Below are positions 1 to 9,234 of a stretch of DNA of 64,000 nt, one piece after another (within the stretch, counting starts at the first letter, position 1; every line of letters starts with the position of its first letter). Position numbers and translations under genes: made by a program. The DNA lies in the NCBI RefSeq assembly GCF_020164745.1, contig NZ_JAIUGV010000012.1, forward strand, positions 62,001 to 126,000. Direction: 5' to 3'. The notes under the pieces were generated by a model. It was not told where the DNA came from and did no database searches. It was given only the letters and a program-made list of their open reading frames with translations. This DNA comes from Mesorhizobium sp. ES1-4. GTDB taxonomy: Bacteria; Pseudomonadota; Alphaproteobacteria; Rhizobiales; Rhizobiaceae.

Positions 1-1013
1 CGATCCTGACGATCGCCGGCACGGTGATCGGTATGAGCTTAATGGCCAGCGCCGCACACGCTGGCCCTACGCTCGATACGATCAAGAAAAACGACTACGT
101 CCGCTGCGGTGTCAACACTGGCCTTGGCGGTTTCAGCATTCCGAATAGCGGCGGCCAGTGGGTTGGCCTCGACGTGGACATGTGCCGAGCGTTCGCCGCA
201 GCAGCGCTTGGCGACGCCAACAAGGTAAAATTTGTACCGCTCAGCTCGGAGCAGCGATTCACCGCGCTGCAGTCGGGCGAGATCGATGTCCTGTCCCGCA
301 ACACCACTTGGACCATCACACGAGAAGGCGAACTGGGCGCGCTGTTCGGCCCCGTGACCTACTACGATGGCCAGGGCTTCATGGTGAACAAGAAGCTTGG
401 CGTGAAAAGCGCCAAGGAGCTGAATGGAGCCACCATCTGCGTCCAGCCGGGCACAACCACCGAGCTGAACTTGTCCGACTACTTCCACGGCAACAACATG
501 CAGTTCACGCCTGTGGTCATCGACAGCCTGGCGCAGGTCAACGCGGCCTTCTTCTCCGGTCGTTGCGACGTCTACACCGATGATGCTTCCGCGCTGACAG
601 CGGTTCGCGCTGCCGCGCCCAATTCGGCCGACTATGAAATTCTACCCGAGCGCATCTCGAAAGAGCCGTTAGCGCCGGCGGTGCGCCAGGGTGACGATGA
701 ATGGTTCGACATCGTCCGGTGGAGCATTTTCGCCACCCTCCAGGCTGAGGAATGGGGGATCACCTCCCAGAATGTAGACACGTTCAAGGATACGAAGAAT
801 CCGGACATTCAGCGGTTCCTGGGCGTGACGGCGGGCATCGGAAAGCCGCTACATCTCGATGACAAATGGGCGGTCAACATCGTCAAGCAGGTCGGCAACT
901 ACAGTGAGATCTACGAGCGCAACCTCGGCGCCAAGACGCCTTTGAAGCTCGATCGCGGCCTGAACGCTCTGTGGAATAAAGGTGGGCTGATGTACGCCCC
1001 GCCGGCCCGATGA
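1..1013 (+). CDS. aapJ: General L-amino acid ABC transporter, periplasmic binding protein (5' truncated)
   Basis: This binding protein captures L-amino acids in the periplasm for the AapQMP transporter. The reading frame is open to the window edge (in frame from base 3), so the true start and first signal-peptide residues are missing; the GTG at 24 lies inside the signal sequence. A hydrophobic stretch ending in ASAAHA is the expected signal-peptidase site. The mature part has the family blocks CGVNTGL, RFTALQSGEIDVLSRNTTWT, YYDGQGFMV, CVQPGTTTELN and a C-terminal GLNALWNKGG, as I recall them from rhizobial AapJ. aapQ, aapM and aapP follow on the same strand in the usual order. Identity is very secure; the exact substrate range is inferred from the family. 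Confidence 0.93.
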   Translation, partial: ILTIAGTVIGMSLMASAAHAGPTLDTIKKNDYVRCGVNTGLGGFSIPNSGGQWVGLDVDMCRAFAAAALGDANKVKFVPLSSEQRFTALQSGEIDVLSRNTTWTITREGELGALFGPVTYYDGQGFMVNKKLGVKSAKELNGATICVQPGTTTELNLSDYFHGNNMQFTPVVIDSLAQVNAAFFSGRCDVYTDDASALTAVRAAAPNSADYEILPERISKEPLAPAVRQGDDEWFDIVRWSIFATLQAEEWGITSQNVDTFKDTKNPDIQRFLGVTAGIGKPLHLDDKWAVNIVKQVGNYSEIYERNLGAKTPLKLDRGLNALWNKGGLMYAPPAR

Positions 1014-1060
1014 TCCGCCGATCCTATTCGTCGCCCTAAGCTGCGTTGCATGGCACTTAC

Positions 1061-1089
1061 GGTACGGCCCGGATGGACACGGGCCGACC
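1061..1089 (+). other. Intra-operon hairpin between aapJ and aapQ
   Basis: CGGCCCG (1065-1071) and CGGGCCG (1080-1086) form a 7-bp GC-only stem with an 8-base loop. GGT/ACC outside can extend it after one bulged A. There is no T-run, so it is not a simple terminator. Placed between a binding-protein gene and its permease gene, such a stem commonly protects the upstream mRNA so that more binding protein than permease is made; that role is inferred. Confidence 0.5.
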
Positions 1090-1122
1090 TGTGACTTTGC
1101 TTGGCCTCGCGAAGGCCAAGCT

Positions 1123-2343
1123 ATGAAATCGTCAGGGGAGAACCGTGCATTGACGAATTCCCAATCACGAGCAATAGCGACCGCCCAAACCTCGGGGTTC
1201 TCCCTATATGATCCGAGAGTACGGGGCTTGGCCTATCAGGTTCTGGTGATTTGCCTCATAGTCGGAGGCGCCTGGTACTTGATTTCGAACGCGCTTGCTA
1301 ATCTGGCGCGCCAGTCTATCGCAACAGGATTTGATTTCCTTAGTCGCGCGGCCTCCTTCGACATCGCGCAGCACCTGATTTCGTATTCGTCGGCATCGAG
1401 CTATTTGCGCGCCTATGAAGTCGGCTTGCTGAACACGCTGCTGGTAGCGGCGGTGGGCATCGTTCTTGCAACCGTGCTCGGAACGGCGGTGGGCATTCTT
1501 CGATTGTCCGGAAACTGGCTGGTCTCGCGTCTGGCAGCCATCTATGTCGAGGTGACACGCAACCTTCCACTGCTGCTGCAACTGTTCTTCTGGTACGACG
1601 TCATCACCGTAACTTTGCCTGGCCCGCGCGAGGCGTTGTCGCCGCTGCCTGGAGTGTTTCTCAGCAACCGCGGCTTCATGCTGCCAGTACCTGCAGACGG
1701 GCCGGCTTTGCTTGCCGTCGCTGTTGCCTTTCTTGTAGCCGTGGCGCTGTCGGTTGGTGTCGACATCTGGGCAAGGCGCCGCCAATACGCGACTGGTCAA
1801 CAATTCCCCGTTGCCTGGGCGGCGACCGTTCTCATCGCAGGCATTCCGATATTGGCTTGGCTTGCCATCGGTGCGCCGACCGCGATGGACATGCCGAGTC
1901 TGGTGGGTTTCGGATTTCAGGGCGGCATTACGATGTCACCGGAATTCGTAACGATCTTGCTTGGTTTGGTCTTCTATACAGCGGCCTTCATCGCCGAGGT
2001 GGTGCGCGCGGGCATCCTGGCGGTTAGCTGGGGCCAGAGCGAAGCGGCATTGGCGCTGGGTTTGAGACGTGGCCAAATCCTGCGGCTCATTGTTGTGCCC
2101 CAGGCGTTTCGCGTCATCGTGCCCCAACTGACGAGCGAATTCTTGAATCTCACCAAGAACAGCTCGCTGGCGGTGGCCGTGGGTTATCCAGACTTGGTGT
2201 CGATCGCCAACACCACGATCAACCAGACAGGGCAGGCGATCGAGGGCATATCCATCATCATGGCGGTGTACCTGACCATAAGCCTCTTGGTCTCGGCGTT
2301 CATGAACTGGTTCAACAAGCGCGTTGCGTTGAAGGAGCGATGA
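1123..2343 (+). CDS. aapQ: General L-amino acid ABC transporter permease AapQ
   Basis: This 406-aa inner-membrane protein is one of two permease subunits of the Aap transporter. The length matches the extended HisQM-type permeases of the Aap/Bzt group rather than the usual 220-240 aa. Several hydrophobic segments flank a periplasmic insert. The cytoplasmic coupling loop EAALALGLRRGQ...VPQAFRVIVPQ is the EAA motif that contacts the ATPase. The start ATG at 1123 follows GAAGGCCAAGCT. The stop at 2343 is one base before aapM, so the two are translated together. It belongs to the aapJQMP operon. Confidence 0.92.
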   Translation: MKSSGENRALTNSQSRAIATAQTSGFSLYDPRVRGLAYQVLVICLIVGGAWYLISNALANLARQSIATGFDFLSRAASFDIAQHLISYSSASSYLRAYEVGLLNTLLVAAVGIVLATVLGTAVGILRLSGNWLVSRLAAIYVEVTRNLPLLLQLFFWYDVITVTLPGPREALSPLPGVFLSNRGFMLPVPADGPALLAVAVAFLVAVALSVGVDIWARRRQYATGQQFPVAWAATVLIAGIPILAWLAIGAPTAMDMPSLVGFGFQGGITMSPEFVTILLGLVFYTAAFIAEVVRAGILAVSWGQSEAALALGLRRGQILRLIVVPQAFRVIVPQLTSEFLNLTKNSSLAVAVGYPDLVSIANTTINQTGQAIEGISIIMAVYLTISLLVSAFMNWFNKRVALKER

Positions 2344-2344
2344 G

Positions 2345-3451
2345 ATGCCTAGCGAATTTCAAGCACCCGCCAACGTGACACTACGGCCGCCGGTCGCGTC
2401 GTTGGGCCCACTTGGTTGGCTGCGAGCCAACCTGTTCAACTCCTGGCCGAATACGATCCTGACCTTGCTTGCGGTCTGGCTGATCGTCCGGGTCGTGCCG
2501 CCAGTCTTCAATTGGGCAATCCTGGATGCGGTTACCGGACAACAGTCCGCAGCGGCCTGCCGGGCTCCCGGTGCTGGCGCTTGCTGGTCGTTTCTCTCCG
2601 AGAAATGGCGTTTCATACTCTTCGGCCTCTATCCGCCAGATCAGCACTGGCGCCCGGCGCTCGTGGTGCTCCTGATCGTCACGATGCTGATCGTGAGCTG
2701 CGATAGACGTCTTTGGGGCTGGGCGCTTGCTGCGATTTGGTTGACGGGTCTCGCGGTGGTGTTCCTGCTCATGGCAGGCGGAATCTTCGGCTTGCCCTAC
2801 GTCGATGACACTCGCTGGGGCGGTCTGCCCCTGACACTGATCATTTCAGTGGTCGGCATGGTTCTGGGTTTCCCGATAGCCGTAGCGTTGGCGTTAGGCC
2901 GGCGCTCCGAATTGCCTGTGGTGCGTGCGCTCTGCATCGGGTTTATCGAACTCGTGCGTGGTGTGCCGCTTATCAGCGTCCTATTCATGGCTTCTGTGAT
3001 GATCCCGCTTTTCCTGCCGCGGGATGTGACCATCGACAAGCTGCTTCGCGCGGAAGTCGGCTACGCCCTGTTTTTCTCCGCTTACCTGGCAGAAGCGATC
3101 CGCGGCGGGCTGCAAGCGATTCCGAGGGGTCAATACGAAGCAGCGGACAGCTTGGGTCTTACCTACTGGCAAAAGACATCCAAAATCATCCTTCCCCAAG
3201 CTCTAAAGCTGGTGATCGCGCCGATGGTCAACAATTTTATCGGTCAGTTCAAAGATACGTCGCTTGTTATCATCATCGGTATCTTCGACCTGATGATGAC
3301 AGCGAAAACGGCATTGTCTGATCCTGCCTGGCTCGGGTTCTACAAGGAAGCATATCTGTTTATTGCAGTCATATATTTTGGATTTTGCTTCTTTATGTCC
3401 CGTTACAGCCTTTGGTTGGAGCGTCACCTACATCGCGGCCAGCGCCGCTGA
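2345..3451 (+). CDS. aapM: General L-amino acid ABC transporter permease AapM
   Basis: The second permease subunit, 368 aa, forms the heteromeric membrane channel with AapQ. It has the long N-terminal region typical of AapM and a C-terminal HisM-like domain with the EAA loop (QYEAADSLGLTYWQ, then ILPQALKLVIAP). The segment NNFIGQFKDTSLV after the loop is another conserved block of polar amino-acid permeases. GAGCGATGAG at the end of aapQ supplies the ribosome-binding region. The assignment rests on sequence, order and spacing. Confidence 0.92.
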   Translation: MPSEFQAPANVTLRPPVASLGPLGWLRANLFNSWPNTILTLLAVWLIVRVVPPVFNWAILDAVTGQQSAAACRAPGAGACWSFLSEKWRFILFGLYPPDQHWRPALVVLLIVTMLIVSCDRRLWGWALAAIWLTGLAVVFLLMAGGIFGLPYVDDTRWGGLPLTLIISVVGMVLGFPIAVALALGRRSELPVVRALCIGFIELVRGVPLISVLFMASVMIPLFLPRDVTIDKLLRAEVGYALFFSAYLAEAIRGGLQAIPRGQYEAADSLGLTYWQKTSKIILPQALKLVIAPMVNNFIGQFKDTSLVIIIGIFDLMMTAKTALSDPAWLGFYKEAYLFIAVIYFGFCFFMSRYSLWLERHLHRGQRR

Positions 3452-3475
3452 GTCTCAGTTAAGGGAGGATAGAGG

Positions 3476-4255
3476 ATGTCCATTGTCACGGAATCAATTG
3501 CCGGATCGGCCGAGGGCTCGGCTGACATGGTGCAGCTCATCGACATGCACAAATGGTATGGTGAGTTCCATGTCCTAAAAGGGATCAACATGACCGTCAG
3601 CCGCGGGGAGCGCATTGTGATATGCGGTCCTTCGGGTTCCGGTAAGTCGACCCTGATCCGGTGCATCAACCGACTTGAGGAACATCAGCAGGGCCAGATC
3701 ATTGTCGATGGCAATGAGCTTACAGGGAATCTGAAGCAGATCGACAAGGTCCGTAGCGAAGTGGGCATGGTCTTCCAGGCATTCAACCTCTTCCCTCATC
3801 TGACAGTCCTGGAGAACTGTACGCTGGCGCCAATCTGGGTTCGAAAGATCCCGCGCAGGGAAGCTGAGGCGACGGCGATGAAGTATTTGGAACGTGTCCG
3901 CATTCCGGACCAGGCTCACAAATATCCCGGTCAGCTTTCTGGGGGTCAGCAGCAGCGCGTGGCGATCGCCCGCTCGCTTTGCATGACGCCTCGGATAATG
4001 CTGTTCGATGAACCGACCTCAGCACTTGATCCGGAGATGATCAAAGAGGTTCTGGACGTCATGGTCTCTTTGGCGCAGGAAGGAATGACCATGATCTGCG
4101 TGACCCACGAGATGGGCTTTGCGCGCACGGTCGCCAACCGCGTCATCTTCATGGATCGCGGCGAAATCGTCGAGCAGAACAATCCGATCGAGTTCTTCAA
4201 CAACCCGCGTTCGGAGCGGACCAAGGCGTTCTTGAGCCAGGTTCTTCAGCACTAG
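3476..4255 (+). CDS. aapP: General L-amino acid ABC transporter ATP-binding protein AapP
   Basis: This 259-aa cytoplasmic ATPase drives the Aap transporter. Visible motifs are Walker A GPSGSGKST, Q-loop VFQAFNLFPH, signature LSGGQQQR, Walker B IMLFDEPTSALDPE and switch H in CVTHEMGFAR. Its length is normal for the PAAT family. The ATG at 3476 follows AAGGGAGGATAGAGG, a strong Shine-Dalgarno sequence. It is the last gene of the operon; the 265 bases after it, before the convergent esterase end, show nothing I can identify. Confidence 0.93.
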   Translation: MSIVTESIAGSAEGSADMVQLIDMHKWYGEFHVLKGINMTVSRGERIVICGPSGSGKSTLIRCINRLEEHQQGQIIVDGNELTGNLKQIDKVRSEVGMVFQAFNLFPHLTVLENCTLAPIWVRKIPRREAEATAMKYLERVRIPDQAHKYPGQLSGGQQQRVAIARSLCMTPRIMLFDEPTSALDPEMIKEVLDVMVSLAQEGMTMICVTHEMGFARTVANRVIFMDRGEIVEQNNPIEFFNNPRSERTKAFLSQVLQH

Positions 4256-4520
4256 TTCCGCCAGGCTGGCACCTATCCTCGCCACGTGCCAGCGGCAACG
4301 ACACGGCAGCGCGCAGATGAGGATGTTGTCCAGATGGGTCGGACCGGCAATGGTGCGAGACCCGTTCTATGGGATCCCTCCTGCGCGTTGCGTGCCCGAT
4401 TTCATCGGCGCCGCCGTCCAGGCACGCTCGTTCGGTTTCTGCTAGACGACTGATGATCTGCGGCCGTGGGCTCGGCGTGAGCGCTGGTCCACATGGCTGC
4501 TGGCACGCCTCTGCTCGTGA

Positions 4521-5987
4521 TCAGGCGGCTGCGAAAGCCGAAATATGGCGATCGAAGTGAAGCGCTGCCCGATTGGGGCCAAAAGCGGGCCATCTCGGCA
4601 GGCCCGGACCATTCGGATCGCCGTTCGCGGCGAAGGCTGCGATTGCGCCTCGAAACCGTTGGCTTAAGTCAGCGACCTCCTGCTCATCTGCCCCGGCTAG
4701 CATCGGTGCAGCTTTCCAGGTGTCGATGTTCCCGAACAGAAAAGGCAGATCGATGCAATGACAAGCTCCAAAAGCAGATTTGGGTGATTGCCAATCAAAG
4801 GAATAGCCATACGCCTTGCGCCCTAGCCTGGATTGCACGCTCGCGATCTCAAGGCTTTTGCCGAATATCGCGTCGGTGTGAAAATCACCCAAAATCGTAC
4901 GAGGCGTTGCCGGGACGCGCTCCGAACAAATCTTTACGATCGTTGCGCTGGCCTCGTCTCCCAGTTCTGCCTCAAACAGCGCCTTGAGCTCATCCTCCGA
5001 CAGCTTATCAAGCGCAGGATTTCCGGCACTGAATGCTGAGAATTCTTCCCGCGTCACGCCGATCATGACATCGCACCAATTGGCAGTGCCAGATCTGATG
5101 GTTTCGAGCGGCTGACGGGGAAGGAGTCCGTCGTCCAGGGTGGGCATGAAAGGCGGCGTGATGTCGCCTTTGACCGCTGGCGGTCGCTTGGCAAGGCTTC
5201 GCAAGCCGTCGAGCACCTGGACGATCGGCATGGTCTGCAGCTTGTTCGCTTCCTCCGGGCGGAGGCCAAACGCTTCAAGGATGGCGTTGGCCGCAGGGCG
5301 GGACTGGTCGGCTGTTCGCAACTTGATGCCCACGGGCGCGCTCATCATTATGGCCCGGGCAAACAACTCAGAATTGTCGGTGGCTCCGAGATGCGTCGCA
5401 ATACTGAAGGCGCCGGCAGATTGCCCCGCGACTGTGATGCGGGCAGGATCGCCGCCGAAAGTGCCGATCGCGGCTTTAATCCAACGAAGAGCTGCCAGCT
5501 GATCGTGAAGTGCCAGGTTCAGGCCGCCGAAATCCAGTTGGGGCCATAGGCCGAGGATGCCAAGGCGGTAGCTGATAGTGACAACGACGAGGCCATTTTC
5601 CCTGGCCAGGACGCTTCCATCATAGCAGGGCAGCGATCCGCCTCCCGTCATGAACCCGCCGCCGTGGATGAAGACGAGGACGGGAGCGCCATTGCCTTCG
5701 GTATGAGTGGTCCAGATATCGAGGTGAAGGCAGTCCTCACTTTGATCGGCTGCATACGCGCCCATCACATCGTCGAGGCGGGAAGGCAGCTGGGGTGGAA
5801 TCGGACCTGCCGTGATGGCATCGCGCACACCTGGCCATCGAACAGGTGCGACGGGCATCTTGAAACGCCGTGGGCCAACAGGAGCCTCTGCATAAGGAAC
5901 TCCGTGAAACGCAACGACGCCTTCGCGTTTCGCCCCACGCAATTTCCCAAACGGCGTTGACAGCTCAACAAGCTCTGTGTCGTACAT
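4521..5987 (-). CDS. Type B carboxylesterase
   Basis: A 488-aa alpha/beta-hydrolase of the carboxylesterase/para-nitrobenzyl esterase family that hydrolyses carboxylic esters; the substrate is unknown. The nucleophile elbow is VAGQSAGAFS (GxSxG) and the oxyanion-hole block is VFIHGGGFMTGG. SEDCLHLDIWTT near residue 85 is the second family signature. I chose the ATG at 5987 (MYDTELVEL) rather than the longer frame to 6059, because GGAGAGAG sits 2-10 bases upstream and family members begin here. No signal peptide is evident, so it is probably cytoplasmic. It is divergent from the SDR gene at 6481. Confidence 0.88.
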   Translation of the reverse strand: MYDTELVELSTPFGKLRGAKREGVVAFHGVPYAEAPVGPRRFKMPVAPVRWPGVRDAITAGPIPPQLPSRLDDVMGAYAADQSEDCLHLDIWTTHTEGNGAPVLVFIHGGGFMTGGGSLPCYDGSVLARENGLVVVTISYRLGILGLWPQLDFGGLNLALHDQLAALRWIKAAIGTFGGDPARITVAGQSAGAFSIATHLGATDNSELFARAIMMSAPVGIKLRTADQSRPAANAILEAFGLRPEEANKLQTMPIVQVLDGLRSLAKRPPAVKGDITPPFMPTLDDGLLPRQPLETIRSGTANWCDVMIGVTREEFSAFSAGNPALDKLSEDELKALFEAELGDEASATIVKICSERVPATPRTILGDFHTDAIFGKSLEIASVQSRLGRKAYGYSFDWQSPKSAFGACHCIDLPFLFGNIDTWKAAPMLAGADEQEVADLSQRFRGAIAAFAANGDPNGPGLPRWPAFGPNRAALHFDRHISAFAAA

Positions 5988-6480
5988 TTCTCTCTCCACA
6001 ATCGCTCTGGGTTTTCCAAAAGGTGGGGTAGCGAAGGCCTTTAACCCGATGCCCTTCAATCCGGCTTATCAGCGGAAGCGCCTCGCGCCTTGAATGTATT
6101 CAGAGGACTTCGGAAAGAATTGAAGGATCCTGCAGCGTCACATCCTAGTCCTTCATCTGTCGGCGCAGAGGTACACCCGGGACTGGCCCGCGGAATGCTC
6201 CTTGCTTGCTTCGAATGCCCAGGCACATGGGGGCATTTTCCCCGGAACCAGGGGCTTCTTGCCCAACTCGCCTGCAAGGTTCACCCGCCGTGGCCAGCGG
6301 TCAACGAGCAAAAACCGCTTTCAGAAGATAGGTGCATTTGGTTGCGAGAACCGAATAATCCGGCGAAATCGGTCGACGGTTCGTGACGCCACCAACGCGG
6401 GGAAACCTCGGCTCGAACCGAAGAGGATGCTTCGACATGGTTCCCCGAAACCATTGTCGTGCCGAAACGTGGAGGCGAAT
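5988..6480. other. Divergent intergenic region, esterase / SDR
   Basis: About 490 bases separate the starts of the esterase (minus) and the SDR (plus). Open frames here (for example 6202-6480) are extensions without family similarity. Both promoters must lie here, but I see no operator or -35/-10 pair I would defend. Confidence 0.5.
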
Positions 6481-7266
6481 GTGGATCTTGGCCTGAAAGG
6501 GAAAACCGCGCTGGTGCTGGGCGCGGGTGGCGGATTGGGTGGTGCAATCGCACGCTCGCTTGGAGCGGAAGGCGCGGCGATAGCCGTAGCTGACATTGAC
6601 CGCGCTGCCGCCGAAAACGTGAGCAACGCCATCAACCAGGGCGGCGGCCGATCGATGCCTTTGACATGGGACTTGGGCGATCTCTCTGTCGTGGATGACA
6701 ATGTGGCGGCCATAGAGGAGATGCTGGGCTCCGTCGATGTGCTGGTCTCCGTCACCGGCGGTCCTCCGCCGGGTGCCATCGTCGGCCAGTCTCTGGAGAC
6801 CTGGCGCAAATTCTTCGACAGCATGGTTCTGTCAGTAATGGCCATAACCGACCGTGTCGTGCCGGGGATGAAGGAGCGTGGTTGGGGCAGGGTAATCACA
6901 TCGACCTCGTCAGGCGTGGTTGCGCCTATCCCGAATCTCGGCCTCTCCAACGCTCTGAGAAGCTCGCTCGTCGGCTGGTCCAAGACGCTCGCTGGCGAGT
7001 TGGGGCCCCACGGGATCACGGCAAACATCGTCATGCCGGGGCGTATTGCGACAAAGCGGATTGCTTTCCTTGATGAGAAGAAGGCGGCCCGCGAGGGGCG
7101 CAATGTCGATGACGTATCACGTGAAAGCATCGCTTCGATACCACTCGGCCGTTACGGCGATCCCTGCGAATATGGGGACACTGTCGCCTTCCTGGCCAGC
7201 ACACGCGCTTCCTACATCACGGGCAGTTGCATTCGTGTCGATGGCGGTTACATCGCAAACATCTGA
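6481..7266 (+). CDS. SDR-family protein lacking the usual YxxxK
   Basis: A 261-aa Rossmann-fold short-chain dehydrogenase/reductase-type protein. GAGGGLGGA near the N-terminus binds NAD(P), and a C-terminal ITGSCIRVDGG is the usual SDR tail. The catalytic region reads TSTSSGVVAPIPNLGLSNALRSSL. Where classical SDRs have Tyr-x3-Lys, 13 residues after the Ser, this protein has Ser...Arg. A sub-branch of FabG-like SDRs with LSNxxR here is known to me, but its reaction is not established. The GTG at 6481 follows GGAGGCGAAT, which decides against the frame opening at 6202. The downstream partner is the DapA-like gene 120 bases away, suggesting a joint catabolic step. Confidence 0.82.
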   Translation: MDLGLKGKTALVLGAGGGLGGAIARSLGAEGAAIAVADIDRAAAENVSNAINQGGGRSMPLTWDLGDLSVVDDNVAAIEEMLGSVDVLVSVTGGPPPGAIVGQSLETWRKFFDSMVLSVMAITDRVVPGMKERGWGRVITSTSSGVVAPIPNLGLSNALRSSLVGWSKTLAGELGPHGITANIVMPGRIATKRIAFLDEKKAAREGRNVDDVSRESIASIPLGRYGDPCEYGDTVAFLASTRASYITGSCIRVDGGYIANI

Positions 7267-7386
7267 CGATCACCGATCGCTTTATGGGCTTGCCTCACAC
7301 GAAGGTGGGAGCGAACCGGATAGAATCCTTCGGAAGCTGGGCAGGGCGCCAGGGCTGCGCCTTCGCGTAAAAGAGGATGCTCGACA

Positions 7387-8313
7387 TTGCTTACAAGCCA
7401 ATCAAAGGGGGTTTATGCCATAGCTCCGACCCCCTTCCTTCCGGACGGCACGCTCGACGAAGCCTCGATTTCGCGGATGGCGGAATTCTACATAGCCAAA
7501 GGCGTCGATGGTCTCACCGTCCTGGGCCTCTTGGGCGAGGCGAACAAGCTCGTGCCTGAGGAGGCGGTCAGCGTAGTGAAAGCTTCTATCGATGGTTTCA
7601 AAGGACGTCCAGTAATCGTGGGCGTGTCCTCGCCGGGGCTGCAGTCGATGCGCCGGTTGGCACGAGAAGCCATGGATTTGGGTGCGGCAGGAGTCATGTT
7701 TACGCCCCCCTCGGGGATGCGCACAGACGAGCAAATCGCCACCTATGTTCGCCAGGCTGTCGAGGCCATTGGTGCGGATGTTCCATTCGTTTTACAGGAT
7801 CACCCCACCGTAACCGGCGTCGTCATGTCCTCGCAGTTGATACGACGCATCGTTCAGGAGACCCCTTCCTGCGTGATGTTGAAACATGAAGACTGGCCGG
7901 GTCTCGAGAAGATCAGCCTGCTTCGTCGCTGGCAAAGCGTTGGAGAGATGCGTGACCTGGCCATTTTGTGTGGGAACGGTGGTCTATTTCTCGACTGCGA
8001 GATGGCGCGCGGGGCCGACGGAGCTATGACCGGATACGCCTTCCCCGAGATGTTGGTCGATGTGGTTGCACATCACAGTGTCGGCAATCGTCAGGCCGCG
8101 CAGGATATCTTCGAGGCCCACCTGCCGCTGCTGCGGTATGAGCAGCAGCCAGCCGTCGGACTGGCCGTGCGTAAGTACATTCTCCAGAAACGAGGTGCAA
8201 TCGCGCACGGCACGTTGCGCGCACCTGGATCCTCACTCGGTTCTGAGGCGATCGCAGAGATAGATTTCCTGCTGGAGCGATTGTCCGGGCACGATCGGAG
8301 CGCTGTTATCTAG
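7387..8313 (+). CDS. Dihydrodipicolinate synthase / N-acetylneuraminate lyase family aldolase
   Basis: A 308-aa TIM-barrel class I aldolase of the DapA/NanA family, which makes or cleaves a C-C bond next to a keto acid through a lysine Schiff base. The N-terminus GVYAIAPTPF and the block GLLGEANKL match the family. The Schiff-base Lys is probably in VMLKHEDWPG. The Tyr region of DapA is replaced by LQDHPTVTG, so it is unlikely to be the lysine-biosynthetic enzyme; a catabolic aldolase for a sugar acid or 2-keto acid is more likely. The start is TTG at 7387 after AAGAGGATG; no better ATG exists in frame. Confidence 0.83.
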   Translation: MLTSQSKGVYAIAPTPFLPDGTLDEASISRMAEFYIAKGVDGLTVLGLLGEANKLVPEEAVSVVKASIDGFKGRPVIVGVSSPGLQSMRRLAREAMDLGAAGVMFTPPSGMRTDEQIATYVRQAVEAIGADVPFVLQDHPTVTGVVMSSQLIRRIVQETPSCVMLKHEDWPGLEKISLLRRWQSVGEMRDLAILCGNGGLFLDCEMARGADGAMTGYAFPEMLVDVVAHHSVGNRQAAQDIFEAHLPLLRYEQQPAVGLAVRKYILQKRGAIAHGTLRAPGSSLGSEAIAEIDFLLERLSGHDRSAVI

Positions 8314-8333
8314 ATGGATTGTAACCGCTGTTC

Positions 8334-8463
8334 TCAGGCCACGGCCTGAAGAGGCGAGGGGGCACAAGCCCAGGGAAGCAGGACATCGATCTGGTTTGCG
8401 TGTAGCCGGCAACGATGCGGATGATGATGTCGAAGAGATTGGCGTACAAGTCGACGCCGTTTC
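8334..8463 (-). pseudogene. IS66-family transposase C-terminal remnant
   Basis: Reading the minus strand, one frame gives NGVDLYANLFDIIIRIVAGY and, after a frameshift, NQIDVLLPWACAPSPLQAVA followed by a stop. These two blocks match in order the end of IS66 transposases as I remember them (…A.L…I..GH…RID.LLPW…LKAVA). Nothing upstream of 8463 continues the match and no terminal inverted repeat is visible. It is a scar of an old insertion between two convergent operons. Confidence 0.7.
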
Positions 8464-8484
8464 CCAGGGGTGTTTAACCCCCTC

Positions 8485-9228
8485 CTATAGCCGCTTAGCT
8501 TCAATAATCCTGCGCAGGAATCCGCGTGTTCTCTCCTTCTTCGGATCACCAAGGATTTCCTGCGGGGGCCCTTCTTCGTGCACGACCCCATCGCAAAGAA
8601 AGCAAATTTTCGACGCGACTTCACGGGCAAATCCCATCTCGTGGGTGGCAAGAAGCATGGTCATGCCGTCGGCCGCGAGGTCGCGAACAATGTTCAGAAC
8701 CTCGGATACCAGCTCCGGGTCCAGAGCCGACGTAATTTCGTCCAGCAACAACACTTGCGGGTCCATCGACAGTGCGCGGATGATTGCCGCCCGCTGTTGC
8801 TGACCGCCGGACAAGCGGTCGGGATATTCCTTTGCTTTGTGTTCCAGCCCAATCCGCTTCAACAGCGCCATGGCGCGATCCTGGGCCTCAAGACGGCTTT
8901 GACCGAGCACACGCACCGGTGCGAGCACCACATTCTCCAGAATAGTCATATGAGGGAATAGGTTGAAGCTCTGAAACACGATTCCGATATCACGCCTCAA
9001 TGCATCAACATTCACCCCTGGACCGGTGATGCGATCGCCATGGACACGAATCTCGCCACCATCGATCTCTTCCAGTCCGTTGATGCAGCGCAATAGCGTG
9101 GACTTGCCGCACCCCGAGGGGCCGATAAGGCAGACAACCTGATGTTCATCCACGTTTAGATTCAATCCAGCCAGCACAGGGTGCGGCCCAAAGTGCTTTT
9201 TGACTCCGCTGATTTCCAGGAATGCCAT
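8485..9228 (-). CDS. Polar amino acid ABC transporter ATP-binding protein
   Basis: A 247-aa ATPase of the GlnQ/HisP type that energises the permease encoded just upstream (9235-10401). Motifs are Walker A GPSGCGKST, Q-loop VFQSFNLFPH, signature LSGGQQQR, Walker B VLLLDEITSALDPE (Ile in place of the usual Pro) and the switch His in LATHEMGFAR. It is the last gene of a three-gene minus-strand operon: binding protein, permease, ATPase. The substrate is probably an amino acid or an amino-acid derivative; nothing in the sequence narrows it further. Confidence 0.9.
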   Translation of the reverse strand: MAFLEISGVKKHFGPHPVLAGLNLNVDEHQVVCLIGPSGCGKSTLLRCINGLEEIDGGEIRVHGDRITGPGVNVDALRRDIGIVFQSFNLFPHMTILENVVLAPVRVLGQSRLEAQDRAMALLKRIGLEHKAKEYPDRLSGGQQQRAAIIRALSMDPQVLLLDEITSALDPELVSEVLNIVRDLAADGMTMLLATHEMGFAREVASKICFLCDGVVHEEGPPQEILGDPKKERTRGFLRRIIEAKRL

Positions 9229-9234
9229 GACGGT

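Noticed and set aside
8335..8348. CAGGCC-AC-GGCCTG hairpin as terminator of the DapA-like gene
   Set aside because: Loop of two bases and no T-run; the bases belong to the end of the IS66 remnant.
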